The position numbers and the translations under genes are program-made. A stretch of DNA of 64,000 bases from Doryteuthis pealeii (taxonomy: Eukaryota > Mollusca > Cephalopoda > Myopsida > Loliginidae), in the NCBI GenBank assembly GCA_023376005.1, contig CM042145.1:62677371-62741370 (forward strand). The letters run 5' to 3'. The notes under the pieces were generated by a model, which was given only the letters and a program-made list of their open reading frames with translations, was not told the origin of the DNA and did not search any database. Below are positions 32,164 to 41,754 of the stretch, piece after piece (position 1 is the first letter of the stretch; each line of letters opens with the position of its first letter).

Positions 32164-32164
32164 A

Positions 32165-32553
32165 CATTTCCTCAAGCCCACGTGTTCTTTTCTCCGGGTT
32201 GATTTTACTTCTTGTTTGGGCTGGACATCTCTTGTTTTAATGAATTAAAAACACTTTGTTGTTGTTTTTTTTTTTATTGGAAAATCCCAGCCCACAAAAC
32301 CGTTCGGATTGAGAAGCGACTCTTGAGAGGACATCCCCTCTCATCGAGTAACTGGTCGCAACTAAACTAAACTTCTACAAATGGCTCACGCGTCTACTGG
32401 CGCGTTTCTCGAAAAGATCAAGTAGAGGTTATCACCTGCCAATAACGCTGGCTAAGGTAATTTTCCACTCAACCCCACGTTATTTTGAATATTACGAACT
32501 TAAATTTATTTAACTACAGTACATATTACATTAGCTACATATGAATTAAGTAA
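32165..32553 (+). repeat. Dispersed repeat family K, copy 1
   Basis: Matches 53320-53730: TTCTTGTTTGGGCTGG.., a T-rich run, AAAACC..GTTCGGATTGAGAAG, CAATAACGCTGGC, GGTAATTTTCCACTCAACCC and TTAGCTACATA. Both copies follow GA-rich sequence. Class unknown. Confidence 0.65.
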
Positions 32554-32556
32554 CAC

Positions 32557-32631
32557 AGTTTGCCAACAGTGAAGTTTGGAAGGGATGGTATAATGATTTG
32601 GGGATGCTTCTCATCGAATGGTACATGCAAT
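32557..32631 (+). pseudogene. Tc1-like transposase fragment
   Basis: Twenty-five codons read SLPTVKFGRDGIMIWGCFSS then NGTCN. This is the conserved Tc1/mariner block (VKxGGGSxMVWGCFSxxG) between the second catalytic aspartate and the third acidic residue. Sequence stops matching at 32632, where a Helitron 5' end begins. Confidence 0.8.
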
Positions 32632-32632
32632 G

Positions 32633-32990
32633 TCTTATTATAATGGAGATTATGTATCTGTCTGTAACCGAAACTACGTTACCACTAACGTCACAATTCC
32701 CTTAGTTATTTACGCCATATTCTTGATTAATTGAATAATCAATATTTAATCTTAATTGTGTGTCATATTGCGACCATTGACGAAGGAATTTACAATACTT
32801 AAGATTCTTTACGCAAGAGAAATCCTTTGGTAATCCTCTCGGGTAAAGAATCTTGAGTATTGTAAGTTCCTTCGTCAATGGTCGCAAGTATATTGTGAAA
32901 AAATCAGTGTTTAAGTAGTTAATCAGCCGAACATTCTGGCTGCTGATTGGCGAAGAAATAGATCACGTGACATCGCCTAGTCTATAAATT
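32633..32990 (+). mobile_element. Helitron 5' end with internal foldback
   Basis: TCTTATTATAATGGAGATT, then CTGTCTGTAACCGAAACTAC and ACGTCACAATTCCC: the same 5' terminus (TC start) as the minus-strand copies ending at 36830, 58959 and 59566. Inside, 32763-32812 and 32845-32893 form a foldback of about 48-bp arms with few mismatches. I could not locate the 3' hairpin/CTAG end. Confidence 0.6.
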
Positions 32991-33059
32991 CAGGGTGGGA
33001 ATTGGAGCACACCTTATATAACAAAATAAGTCCAACAGTAAATATGTTTGATGCAGAAA

Positions 33060-33300
33060 GAAAATAACAACTGAACATTTTAGATGGAGCTCTGGGAAAT
33101 ATGGAGTACTCCTTCTTCAGCATTACTCCCAGGTCCACTCTAACCCGGAGTGGTAATAACTGTTAGGGTTCCGTCTATGAATTAAATAGAAAAAATGAGT
33201 TCTAAAATTTGAGTTAAAAAATGAGTACCCCTCAAGAATGAATAAAACAGAAACGTCTTCGGTATGAAATAACCCAACAATGGCACAACAACCTTTGTCG
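33060..33300 (-). repeat. Family E repeat, 5' part, minus strand
   Basis: GGAGCTCTGGGAAATATGG, CATTACTCCCAGGTCCACTC, TGTTAGGGTTCCGTCTATG, then the A-rich block and TTCGGTATGAAATAACCCAA. 33300-33650 after it is unassigned. Confidence 0.8.
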
Positions 33301-33654
33301 GTTATTTAATACCAATGCCATTTTTATTTGCAGAAAAACAGTACTGGTTCCATTTACCCTAAAAAAGTGAAGCGAACTGAATATAGTTGAAAACCCATCT
33401 TATTTAAAGGCAACATGTGGTCTACAGTTTTAACACAACAGATTTTAATTTATTTTTATCTCGAAGGGAACGAGAATATAGTCGATATCAAAAGACCGAG
33501 AGTGGATTACTCTTTCCAACTGAGGAAGACGATGAAGTTTATACAGGCCGTTAGAAATCGGTTTCTTTTTTTTCTCCGTTCACCGCCGATGCGCTGCGTA
33601 GTCACCGTTGTCTCGTGCCGCTACACGCCCCATCCCTTAATCAGTAGAAAATCT

Positions 33655-33891
33655 GGACTATATGACCTTTAGGCACCCCTTTTGCTATCTCGATTCGTGG
33701 GGACACTTTTCTCATTTACACCGTCAAAATCCAGTTGTTTGTTAGGGTTAGGGCTAGGGTTAGTTTTATAATTAAAAAAAAAAACTCTAAAACTCGTCTG
33801 TTAACAATTAACCGGATTTTGACAGTGTAAATGGAAAAAATCTCCCCACGAATCGAGATCGCAAAAGGGGTGCCTAAAGGTCATATGGTCC
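33655..33891. mobile_element. Palindromic MITE with TTAGGG core, intact with 8-bp TSD
   Basis: Ends GGACTATATGACCTTTAGG and GGTCATATGGTCC. GAAAATCT is duplicated exactly at 33647-33654 and 33892-33899, an 8-bp target-site duplication as made by hAT transposases. Arms of about 95 bp pair through GGCACCCC, TCTCGATTCGTGGGGA and TTTACACCGTCAAAATCC. The loop region is GTTAGGGTTAGGGCTAGGG. It has no coding sequence, so it must be mobilised in trans. Confidence 0.9.
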
Positions 33892-33959
33892 GAAAATCTA
33901 TATAAACGGCAATTTTTGATTTGGTTATAATGGTGAAGGCTTGTGTTGGACTAGCGATA

Positions 33960-34520
33960 CTTTTTTTTGATAAGATGATAACAGAAGAATGGTGTAGCAG
34001 TTGGCATCCGTCCATCTACTTGTGACGATGGCTTAGTGTCTAAGTGTGCGAGTTGATATGGAGGATGAGCTGTTGCCCAAGCAGCAGGCCCCCTCTCCAC
34101 ATTGTCGTTGTTGTCCAAAGGAAAGGCCCCCTAAAAAAGCAAAAAACGATGCAGTTTGGCAACGATAGTGTCGCAGGAGTTGCTGGATAACACTGAAATT
34201 TAGCATTACACCACCTTAGGGACTCCAGCTCCGGATTTTACTTCGGCGTTTTACCCCTAACCTTTCCTTGGAATGAGATATAGCCGCAAAGCAGAAAAGA
34301 TTTTATGACAGACTTGTCTAGATGGATTGCCATAAAAGGTTAAGGAGCTCCATCTATCCCATTTGGGGATTTATGTGAGTAGTAAGTACCCTAATCTTAC
34401 TACGATAGATGTGGATGGCCATTGGTGTAACACTATGTCGTAGATTATTCATATTTTGAATTCAGAGATTTTCCTTCTCCTAGTCCGGTTGCCCTACAAG
34501 GCTAAATGTACTTGTTCTAT
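33960..34520. other. Unassigned, GC-richer than surroundings
   Basis: About 550 bp with less AT and no microsatellite (for example CTCCAGCTCCGGATTTTACT). No open frame, intron boundaries or RNA fold that I recognise. It may be an uncharacterised repeat or a non-coding exon. Confidence 0.35.
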
Positions 34521-34725
34521 AAATTTATCCTATATTTTCTGATTTAGATGTTTGTGTGCATAAAGGAATGGCCAATAACCGGAAGAATAAGGATTACAAT
34601 AATGTGAAATAAAGAGTTTAAAATGAGTCAGGTAAAGAAAATTTGGTAGATTGGCGTGGGTGGGAGAGAAGGTGCAATTACCACGGGGTGCGAAGAAACA
34701 GGTGGGTTGACGGTGCAGTTGGAAT

Positions 34726-34752
34726 GCATAGATAGATAGATAGATAGATAGA
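34726..34752. repeat. (TAGA)n microsatellite
   Basis: Six to seven TAGA units. Confidence 0.95.
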
Positions 34753-34864
34753 TATACGATTCTGTTGAAAACGAATTAAAGATATAGGCAGTAGGGAGGA
34801 TTTTGACACACAGAAAGAAATACAGACACAAACGCACCTTGACACAAATAACTATCAAAAGAAA

Positions 34865-35044
34865 AGTTGATTGGTTGGATTTTACGACATGTCAACCTTT
34901 GTTGGGTTATTTTATGCTGAAGACGTTTTGTTTTATATATTTCTTATGGGTGCTCGATTTTTTAAAGCTCATATTTTTTCAAATACATTTTTTAAACTCA
35001 TTTTTTCTATTTAACCCATAGATGAGACTCTAACATGTACTACC
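34865..35044 (+). repeat. Family E repeat, 5' part, interrupted
   Basis: TTACGACATGTCAACC to GATGAGACTCTAACATGTAC; the repeat stops at TACTACCA, where a foldback begins. Confidence 0.8.
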
Positions 35045-35182
35045 AAGACGTAGGATGAGGGATATCTTATTATTCTTATAGTGGTCGAAAACATATTTGC
35101 TTCATAGTCAGGCATTTGTTGTTTTACGATGAAACAACTCGACCGCTGTAAGAATAATGAAATATTCCTCATCCTACGTCTG
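35044..35182. repeat. Foldback inserted in family E
   Basis: AGACGTAGGATGAGG… to GGTCGA (about 43 bp) pairs with 35140-35182 with a few mismatches; spacer about 53 nt. No target duplication is evident. Confidence 0.75.
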
Positions 35183-35304
35183 ATGATGGTGGTGGCTGGA
35201 GGAATAACCATTCCTCTCTAAAATAGTCTATTATGCTTTCAGTCTAAATCTTCTTCGTTATTTTTCTTTATATATATATATGAGAAGTAAATATTTATGA
35301 TATG

Positions 35305-35510
35305 GCTTTTTTAGCCGACAATTTTTGGGAGAATATGTGCTTAATTGAAGTCGTACCTAATTTTGAAAGTTAATTAATTAATAATTAATTAATTAGGCGG
35401 TCATACCTATTTAAATGTAAGGCTAAACAAATCGAGAAAAATCAATCTCTGTATGTACATTTCGGCCTATTAGGCCTCATCAGCAGAGCTATAGATAGAA
35501 AGACCGCCTT
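35305..35510 (-). repeat. Hammerhead repeat, copy 2
   Basis: Matches 1-215 over the whole length with about one difference in fifteen bases outside the ribozyme, which is identical. It ends in GAAAGACCGCC, as copy 1 does, then diverges. Confidence 0.85.
35447..35488 (-). ncRNA. Hammerhead ribozyme, second identical copy
   Basis: Every position of the 42-nt motif at 149-190 is conserved, including stem I CTCTG/CAGAG, GGCC-TAATA-GGCC and the two-pair stem III. Confidence 0.8.
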
Positions 35511-35519
35511 GCCAGACAG

Positions 35520-36410
35520 CTTGAGATAGATAGTTGTGAAGAGACTGACATATGGATATATAGATAACAAAATAATGAACAGACTGACATAGATACATAG
35601 AGAGATACAAAGATATTAAAAAAACAAAACAACAACAAAAACAATCGGGGCTGGTAAGCAGATTGTCATAGATTTACCAGTTGTGGGTGGTGATGATCTT
35701 TACGAATACAGACAAGATAATGTAAAACAAAAAAAGAAAAAAAAAAAAAGGAAAAAAAAGACGAAAGTAAAATTTAAAAAATAATCATAAAGATTCTTAG
35801 TCTTCCGCCAACAACAGAGAACAACACGGTAACTGCATATCTGTTTACCCTCCCACGCCCAATTCGTAGGGCCCAAGGCCCAATAACGGGGACTTGTAAC
35901 GAAAACAAAAACAATTGCTAATCGGAGTAAAGAAGTTTCTCTGGGGGTTGGGGGTGGTGGTAATGAGGGTGAAGAGCCGGATTTTTAGCATTAAGCTACT
36001 AAGAAGGCAAATTGTGGCCTTGTCATAGAACAGTCCGACAGGCATTTTAGTATCCCACGTTGAATTAAAAGCAAAAAGCCGCCCTATTCTTACGTGTCAA
36101 GATTTTCCTTTATCCGTGTCTATCTGTTCTGACTCACCCTACAGCAAACTTCGACTTACTAGCATTCTCATAACTCCCACCATCTCTTTCAACATAATCT
36201 CTTTCTTTCTCATCGTTTTCCCCATTTAACAAAACAAATCTTTTACCTCTTGTATTTGTATTATAATGTGATTAGAATAATACCTACTCCTACCTTCACC
36301 TTTTACCACTACCCTTTGATGCCTATTTTGCCGCTCTTTTTTGCCACCAATTTTTTCCTTTAACAAGTTAAGGTCCTATCTACGGGTCAATCAAATACAT
36401 CTGAAAAATT
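35520..36410. other. Unassigned spacer
   Basis: Contains short purine-rich runs (35735-35770) but no gene, RNA or shared repeat that I recognise. Confidence 0.4.
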
Positions 36411-36417
36411 ATTTATA

Positions 36418-36830
36418 CTAGCAAAATAAAAAGACGCCCTCTGGGCGATGTAAAATATTCTTTTTGAAAGATATTGCCTGAGGCGATTGGAGCTGAAAAT
36501 TCAATGTCATAGAGTGTGTACCATAAGTATGTAAAATCGTCAAATTTATTAAAAAAAAAAAAAAAAAGAAAGAAAGAAAGACAATTTTAAATGGAAACAG
36601 TTCCGATAACTTTAAATATTATATTAGAATAAAACAATCTATATATAAATATATAACGCCGGGCATCTATTTATTGAAACAATGAGGATTGTCTAACGTT
36701 GCATGCTCATATTTTGAGTATATTTATTCTATGTTATGACGTTGGATTATGTGTTGGGTAATGTGACGTAAGCAGTGACGTAATTTTTGTTACAGACAAA
36801 AACCGGAAGCGAATCTCCATTATTAAAAGA
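36418..36830 (-). mobile_element. Complete non-autonomous Helitron, 413 bp
   Basis: Minus strand: TCTTTTAATAATGGAGATTC at the 5' end (preceded by A), a CTGTAACAAAAATTACGTCAC block, and at the 3' end a CGCCC-AGA-GGGCG hairpin (36435-36447) followed by CTAG (36418-36421) and flanking T. Same subfamily as 54241-54676 and 57687-58298. No ORF. Confidence 0.8.
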
Positions 36831-36929
36831 TTTAATAGGACTGTGTGTGTGGGGGGGACTCTGCAAAACTCTTAATAAATCCAAAGAGTCTTGTCCAGAA
36901 TTTGAATTTTCCTTTCAAATTTCCTCAAT

Positions 36930-37175
36930 AAGTAAAGTAAAGTGTCGGGGCGGCCTAATGTCGGTATCAGCCAATCAGCGAGGGAGTCTATCCTCTTTTC
37001 ACTAGCGCTAGACCAAGGAGATTGGTTTTGCATCTGAGGTGGAGCGCCACACCTACCATCATCTCCTTACTTTACCGCTCAATCCCTGTGCTACTCATAA
37101 CGCTGAGTTGGCGAGGACCGGTATCGAACTAGGAACCTTGTGGTTTCTAGCCGAACGCTCTACCGACTGAGCCAA
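36930..37175 (-). mobile_element. SINE A, minus strand
   Basis: Tail (TTACTTTACTT) at the left, CTAGCGCTAG landmark, GGTATCGAACTAGG as inverted B box, and head GGCTCAGTCGGTAGAGCG, slightly truncated at the acceptor stem. Confidence 0.85.
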
Positions 37176-37199
37176 TAATCTATATTAATCATGGTGTCC

Positions 37200-37440
37200 C
37201 TTAAAAGTACGACCATTATTATCTTGCAACACCTTCTGATTAAAAATCAAATCATTCAAAATCAAATGCAAAAATTGAAATCCTTATTATCTAGTGTTGT
37301 TTATCTGTCGAATTCTGATGAATGTCGTCACCTCAGCTAAATAATGGAACATTCCGTTTTTATCATAAAGAGATAAAGGGCAGAAAAAGGACATGCTACA
37401 CAGAGAAAATATAAAAAGAAAGAAAGAGTATGGAAAAGAT
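37200..37440 (+). repeat. Dispersed repeat family P, copy 1
   Basis: Matches 60300-60545: ATTATCTTGCAAC, GTCGTCACCTCAGCTAAATA, AAAAAGGACATGCTACACAG. Both copies lie within about 110 bp of a SINE A. Confidence 0.75.
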
Positions 37441-37489
37441 AGCAAGAGGCGGTGAGTAACACAAACTGCATATAAAGGATAGGCTCCAG

Positions 37490-37740
37490 TTTTGGAGATC
37501 TGGGGAGTGATGACTACCCCTTTATTGCCATTACTCCCAGGTCCACTCTGACCCGGGGTGATACTACCTGTTAAGATCCCATTTAGGGGTCATATGTATA
37601 TTTAAAAATAAAAAAGTGTTGGGGCTTGCTATAAGGGCAATAGAGTTGGGACAATAATATAGGGGCCAGGCTTGACGTGACCAGCCGATTTATCAGAGGG
37701 GCCTCTTCGACCGTACGTCTAGCCTAGGTAAGGAGCAAAT
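37490..37740. repeat. Two family E pieces in opposite orientation
   Basis: 37490-37590 is minus-strand E (GGTCCACTCTGACCCGGGG). 37617-37735 is plus-strand E (GGGCTTGCTATAAGGGCAAT to GTCTAGCCTAGGTAAGG). An internal inversion of one copy is the simplest reading. Confidence 0.75.
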
Positions 37741-37779
37741 AAAATTTGATCATATTGGTAAACGGTAAATGCAGAAACC

Positions 37780-38206
37780 AGAATATGTCTTTGAAATGAG
37801 ACCCATAGCATTCTCTGGCACTTGGAGACAAACGGATTCCCCAATGCCGTCCAGAAGATCAGACCTAGTATTAATTAAAGAAAACAAAATAACTTGACCT
37901 CTACTGGATGTAGCCATTTCAGCGGTCCACAGAGTGAAAATAAAATGAAAAGATAGATAAATATATCTTTCCAGGCAGTTGAAAAATGTGAGAAGGTGAC
38001 AATGATACCAGTTGTAGTTGGTGCACTTGGAACGGTCCTCAAGGGTTTGGGAAAAAGACAGGTGGAACTAGAAATCAGAGAAAAAATAGAGACCATCCAG
38101 ACGACAGCACTGTTAAGATCAGCTAGAATACTTTGGAGAGTCCTGAATACCTGAGGAGACTTGTTGTCACTCAACCTTCAATGAAAAACTGATGTGAAAG
38201 ACTCGC

Positions 38207-38252
<46 letters not shown>
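37780..38252 (+). pseudogene. REL-type LINE 3' end, array copy 1
   Basis: The plus strand encodes a degraded form of IPVVVGALGTVLKGLGKRQV, IREKIETIQTTALLRSARIL and ends 25-50 bp before a (TAA)n tract at 38209-38252. It is the C-terminal tail of a non-LTR protein better preserved at 41755-42441. 5'-truncated, with frameshifts. Confidence 0.8.
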
Positions 38253-38253
<1 letters not shown>

Positions 38254-38724
38254 TATGCATAAACCAGATTCTTTTCTTGAAAATGAAACAAAATTCTATG
38301 GGACTTTGAGATAAAGACGGATTACCTTATCCCAGCCAGAAGACCAGACCTTGTATTGATTAAGAAGAAAAAGTGAACTTATCAACAGTCAACTTGTCAA
38401 CTGGTAGATTTTGCAATTCCAGCAGATCACAGAGTGAAGATGAATGAAAACAAACAGATAGACCAATACTTAGACTTTGCAAGAAAATTAAAAAAAAACT
38501 GTGGAATATGAGTGTAGAAGTGATACCAGATGAAGTTGGTGCACTTGGAACGGTCCCAAAAAGCTTGGAAAAAAGACGGGAGGAATTGGACATCAGAGGA
38601 AGAATTGATACCATCCAGACAACAGCATTGCTGCAATTGGCCAGAATACTCAGAAGAGTCCTGGAAACCTGAGGAGACTTGTTGTCACTCAGATTCCAGT
38701 GCAAGACCATCAGCTCCCGTGAAG

Positions 38725-38760
<36 letters not shown>
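38253..38760 (+). pseudogene. REL-type LINE 3' end, array copy 2
   Basis: Starts YAHKPDSFLENET directly after the (TAA)n of copy 1. Continues through RRPDLVLI, an aligned LVDFAIPADHRVKM region and GALGTVPKSLEKR, to (TAA)n at 38730-38760. The P-D…D spacing of the restriction-like nuclease core is retained, though a frameshift lies between them. Confidence 0.8.
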
Positions 38761-38762
<2 letters not shown>

Positions 38763-39127
38763 GATGAAAAGAGTTAACTGGAGATTAGAGGAAGAATAGA
38801 GACCATCCAAACTACGGCATTGTTAAAATCAGCAAGAATACCCAGAAGAGTCCTGGAGACCTGAGAGAATTTGCTGTCACTCAGCCTCCAGTGAACCACC
38901 GGCTAAGGTGGGTGTGAAAAACTCTAATGGAGAAATGATACCAATTGTAGTTGGCGCACTTGGCATGGTCCTAAAAAGCTTGGAAAAAGACTGGAGGAAC
39001 AGGAAATCAAAGGAAGAAGTGAGACCATCCAGCTAGAATACTCAGAAGAATCCTGGAGACCAGAGAAAACTTGTCACTCAGACTCCAGGGAAATACCATC
39101 AGCTAACGTTGGTGGAAAAAAACTCAC

Positions 39128-39175
<48 letters not shown>
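38761..39175 (+). pseudogene. REL-type LINE 3' ends, array copies 3 and 4
   Basis: 38775-38933 and 38934-39127 are two short 3' ends (both include IVVGALG or IRGRIETIQTTALL-like coding and the CTCAGCCTCCAGTG non-coding end). The second ends in (TAA)n at 39129-39175. Confidence 0.75.
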
Positions 39176-39472
39176 TATTGGACCTTGCAAAGTTAGACAA
39201 ATACTTGGACCTTGCCAGAGAACTGAGAAAACTCTGGAACATGTCGATGAAGGTCGTACCAATTGTAATTGGTATCCTTTGAACGGTCCCCAGTGGTCTG
39301 GAAAATAATGTTGGTGAATTGGAAATCAGAGGAAGAAACGAGACCATCCAAACTACAGCACTGTTGGGATCGGCTAGAATAATCAGAGGAGTCCTGGAAA
39401 CCTGAGGAGATTTGCTGTCACTCAGCCTCTAGTGGACCATCGGCTAAGGTGGGTGTGAAAAATTCTAATGGG

Positions 39473-39508
<36 letters not shown>

Positions 39509-39565
39509 GAAGAAGAAGAAGAAGAAGAAGAAGGAGAAGAAAAAGAAAAAGAAGAAGAAAAAGAA
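39176..39565 (+). pseudogene. REL-type LINE 3' end, array copy 5, with TAA and GAA tracts
   Basis: LDKYLDLARELRKLW-like start, NVGELEIRGRNETIQTTALL region, non-coding end, then (TAA)n 39474-39508 and (GAA)n to 39565. 39570-39780 beyond is unassigned. Confidence 0.8.
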
Positions 39566-39780
39566 GACCTCTTTTCTGACATGACATGTGACGGAGGATC
39601 CCTGTCGGGCAAAGTTGACCTAGCCTAAACCTGGGACAAAGGGGGATTGACAGAGAAAGGGATTTAAGACAGAGAAAGGTAAAAATGTTCGCAGAGGAAA
39701 GATAACTTTTTGCAGGTGCGTTCATTTAGTAAGTTGAAATTAAATTCTTGCCGGAAGGCGGAACAGATAAAGCTTTAAGC

Positions 39781-39787
39781 ACACACA

Positions 39788-39826
<39 letters not shown>

Positions 39827-39886
39827 AACACATACATGCAAACAGAAACGTATGCCATACACACACACACACACACACACACATAT

Positions 39887-39966
<80 letters not shown>
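39781..39966. repeat. (CA)n and (GA)n microsatellites
   Basis: CA runs 39781-39822 and 39860-39882, short TA, then about 34 GA units to 39966. Confidence 0.97.
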
Positions 39967-39968
<2 letters not shown>

Positions 39969-39999
39969 CCCATACGCACGAGATCAAGATATCCGTAAT

Positions 40000-40865
40000 T
40001 TCTCTGGATAATGTTCGAGATTGTGTGTTTGTGTGTCTTTAACCGAAACTATATCACTACTCAAGTCACAATTCCTTTAGTTATTTAGGTCACATTCTCC
40101 ATGATTTTATTTTTATTTAAACCTCAATTATTAATAAAATTGTTTTACATTATTGATATTATTGGTCTTATCTACAGGTATTTGCCTCATACCCCACTTG
40201 TATGGGCTGGGCACAAGGCCTCGTTTTAACGTGGGCCCACCCACAAGCCGAAGCTCATGGGTGGGAAAGAAAACAAAAATTGCATCGATCCCTTCGGCAT
40301 TCCCCCACAAGGGGGGCGCCTCAGGCGCTGGGCAATAAACCCAGCCCTGTCCCTTTAAGTCAAGGGGGCAGGTATTGCCTGGGGGGATAGCCCCCTGGGA
40401 TCGACGCTATTAACTTGTAAAGATCCAGGGCCGAAGCCACTAAACCTCCACCACGAGGGGCGGGCTTATCTACATACTAATAGCATGTTATTTTATTCCT
40501 ATATACACCAAAATAGCAGTTTACAATGTGAACGGGAAGGTTAATTTGCATATTGATATTAAATAAATTTTAAATAAATATATGCTTGATATTATTCACT
40601 TTTTAATTGTTTGGTTTTTATCTTAATATGAGCAAAATTCTCAGGGATGAATCTTAAAAGAAATCCATTAACAAGAAAAAATAACTGTAATTTTATTCTT
40701 TACTTCCTATTTTAACTAAATCATTCAATTAGGAAAATTTAGCAATGAAAGACGGGACTGATAGAGGAGTAAGTTTCAGTTGTTCTATATTTCGATTATA
40801 CCCCGCCTCTGTTTCAAATCTTTTTATCTGTATTCTTATTTAGTTTCATTAGTGTTTTAATGTTC
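40000..40865 (+). mobile_element. Helitron, 3'-truncated, split by SINE D
   Basis: The 5' part GAGATTGTGTGTTTG, CTTTAACCGAAACTATATCA and CCTCAATTATTAATAAAATTG matches the complement of 58700-58959. After the SINE at 40177-40464 it resumes (AGCAGTTTACAATGTGAACG, AAATCCATTAACAAGAA) and matches down to about 40865 (CTGTATTCTTATTTAGTTTC). The hairpin/CTAG end is missing. Confidence 0.75.
40177..40464 (-). mobile_element. SINE D inserted in a Helitron, 10-bp TSD
   Basis: CTTATCTACA is duplicated at 40167-40176 and 40465-40474. The minus-strand head GCCCGCCCCTCGTGGTGGAG resembles a tRNA 5' half. The body is GC-rich with GGGGGCTATCCCCCC and GGCGCCCCCC palindromes and a GCCTGAGGCGCC-type block shared with 61100-61412. 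The insertion is exact, so its limits are firm. Confidence 0.8.
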
Positions 40866-40951
40866 GAGAGTCCATTTCGTCACTAATAATAAATGTGTAT
40901 TGTCAGTGTGTCAGTGTATCATATTTTTTCATCTATACTCCCAGAGACCGT

Positions 40952-41168
40952 GCTTACGGCCAAGTCATGTTGAAATCCACCGGTTTCCGTTAGATCACCG
41001 AAGTTAAGTAGCGACGAGCCTGTTCTATACTTAGATGGGTGACTATTTAAGCAACAACTGGTTCTGTAAGAAACCTGATATCAAAATGACTTAATTCGGC
41101 ATTAAATGATCCGAATCGAGTTGCCGGAAAACAACAACAACAACACACTACAACAACAACAAAATCCA
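40952..41168 (+). mobile_element. 5S rRNA-derived SINE with 9-bp TSD
   Basis: The first 120 bases are a diverged 5S rRNA: GCTTACGGCC start, CACCGGTTTCCGTTAGATCA, CCGAAGTTAAGTAGCGACG (box A and intermediate element region) and CTTAGATGGGTGAC (box C), then a decayed 3' domain ending TTCTGTAAG. About 60 bp of unrelated body and a CAACAACAAC tail follow. AGAGACCGT is duplicated exactly at 40943-40951 and 41169-41177. A 5S head plus tail plus TSD defines a SINE3-type retroposon rather than a 5S gene. Confidence 0.8.
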
Positions 41169-41305
41169 AGAGACCGTAGCCCAACATATGATACCATTTT
41201 AGAACCAAACCGACTCCGTGAACAAATTAAAAGCATTCCGGGCGCGAATACAATCCTGCAATCCTGAAATTTTGAATTTTTTTTACGGCGATTTTGCGTC
41301 ATTTT

Positions 41306-41309
41306 TTGC

Positions 41310-41363
<54 letters not shown>

Positions 41364-41390
41364 TACTATTATTATTATTGTCATTATTTC
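41306..41390. repeat. (ATC)n(ATT)n tract
   Basis: ATC units to about 41365, then ATT units; directly beside the 3' end of LINE copy 6. Confidence 0.95.
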
Positions 41391-41704
41391 ACTCCTTGTG
41401 AGTTTTTCACGCCAGCGTTAACTGATGGTATTTCACTGGAATCTGAGTGACAACAAGTCTCCTCATGACTCTTCTGAGTATTCTAGCCGATTGTAGCAAT
41501 GCAATAGTCTGGATGGTCTCAATTCTTCCTCTGATTTCCAGTTCTTCCAGTCTTTTTTCCAAGATTTTTGGAACTGTTCCTAGTGCACCAACTACAATTG
41601 GTATCACTTTGACTCTCGTATTCCACAGCCTTTTCAATTCTCTGGCAATGTCCAGGTATTTGTCTGTCTTTTCGTTTCCCTTCATCTTTATCCGGTGATC
41701 TGGA

Positions 41705-41705
<1 letters not shown>
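41391..41705 (-). pseudogene. REL-type LINE 3' end, copy 6
   Basis: Minus strand, 92 open codons: KTDKYLDIARELKRLWNTRV, KVIPIVVGALGTVPKILEKR, LEELEIRGRIETIQTIALLQ, then ILRRVMRRLVVTQIP. It is 5'-truncated and directly bounded by (TAA)-type tracts on both sides (41306-41390 and 41706-41753). Confidence 0.85.

Positions 41706-41753
<48 letters not shown>
41706..41753. repeat. (TTA)n between two LINE copies
   Basis: About 16 uninterrupted units, shared as the 3' tail of copy 7 and the 5' flank of copy 6. Confidence 0.97.
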
Positions 41754-41754
41754 T

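Noticed and set aside
34628..34858. 76-codon minus-strand frame
   Set aside because: Built partly on the TAGA microsatellite; no conserved feature.
37319..37362. CTGATGA in family P
   Set aside because: The second family P copy at 60300 lacks it, and no GAAA partner is present.
38360..38710. Antisense frames across the LINE array
   Set aside because: Shadows of the conserved LINE coding strand; the sense strand carries the recognisable protein.
40952..41071. Functional 5S rRNA gene
   Set aside because: Many substitutions in conserved positions, no T-run terminator at the end, and a SINE body, tail and TSD.
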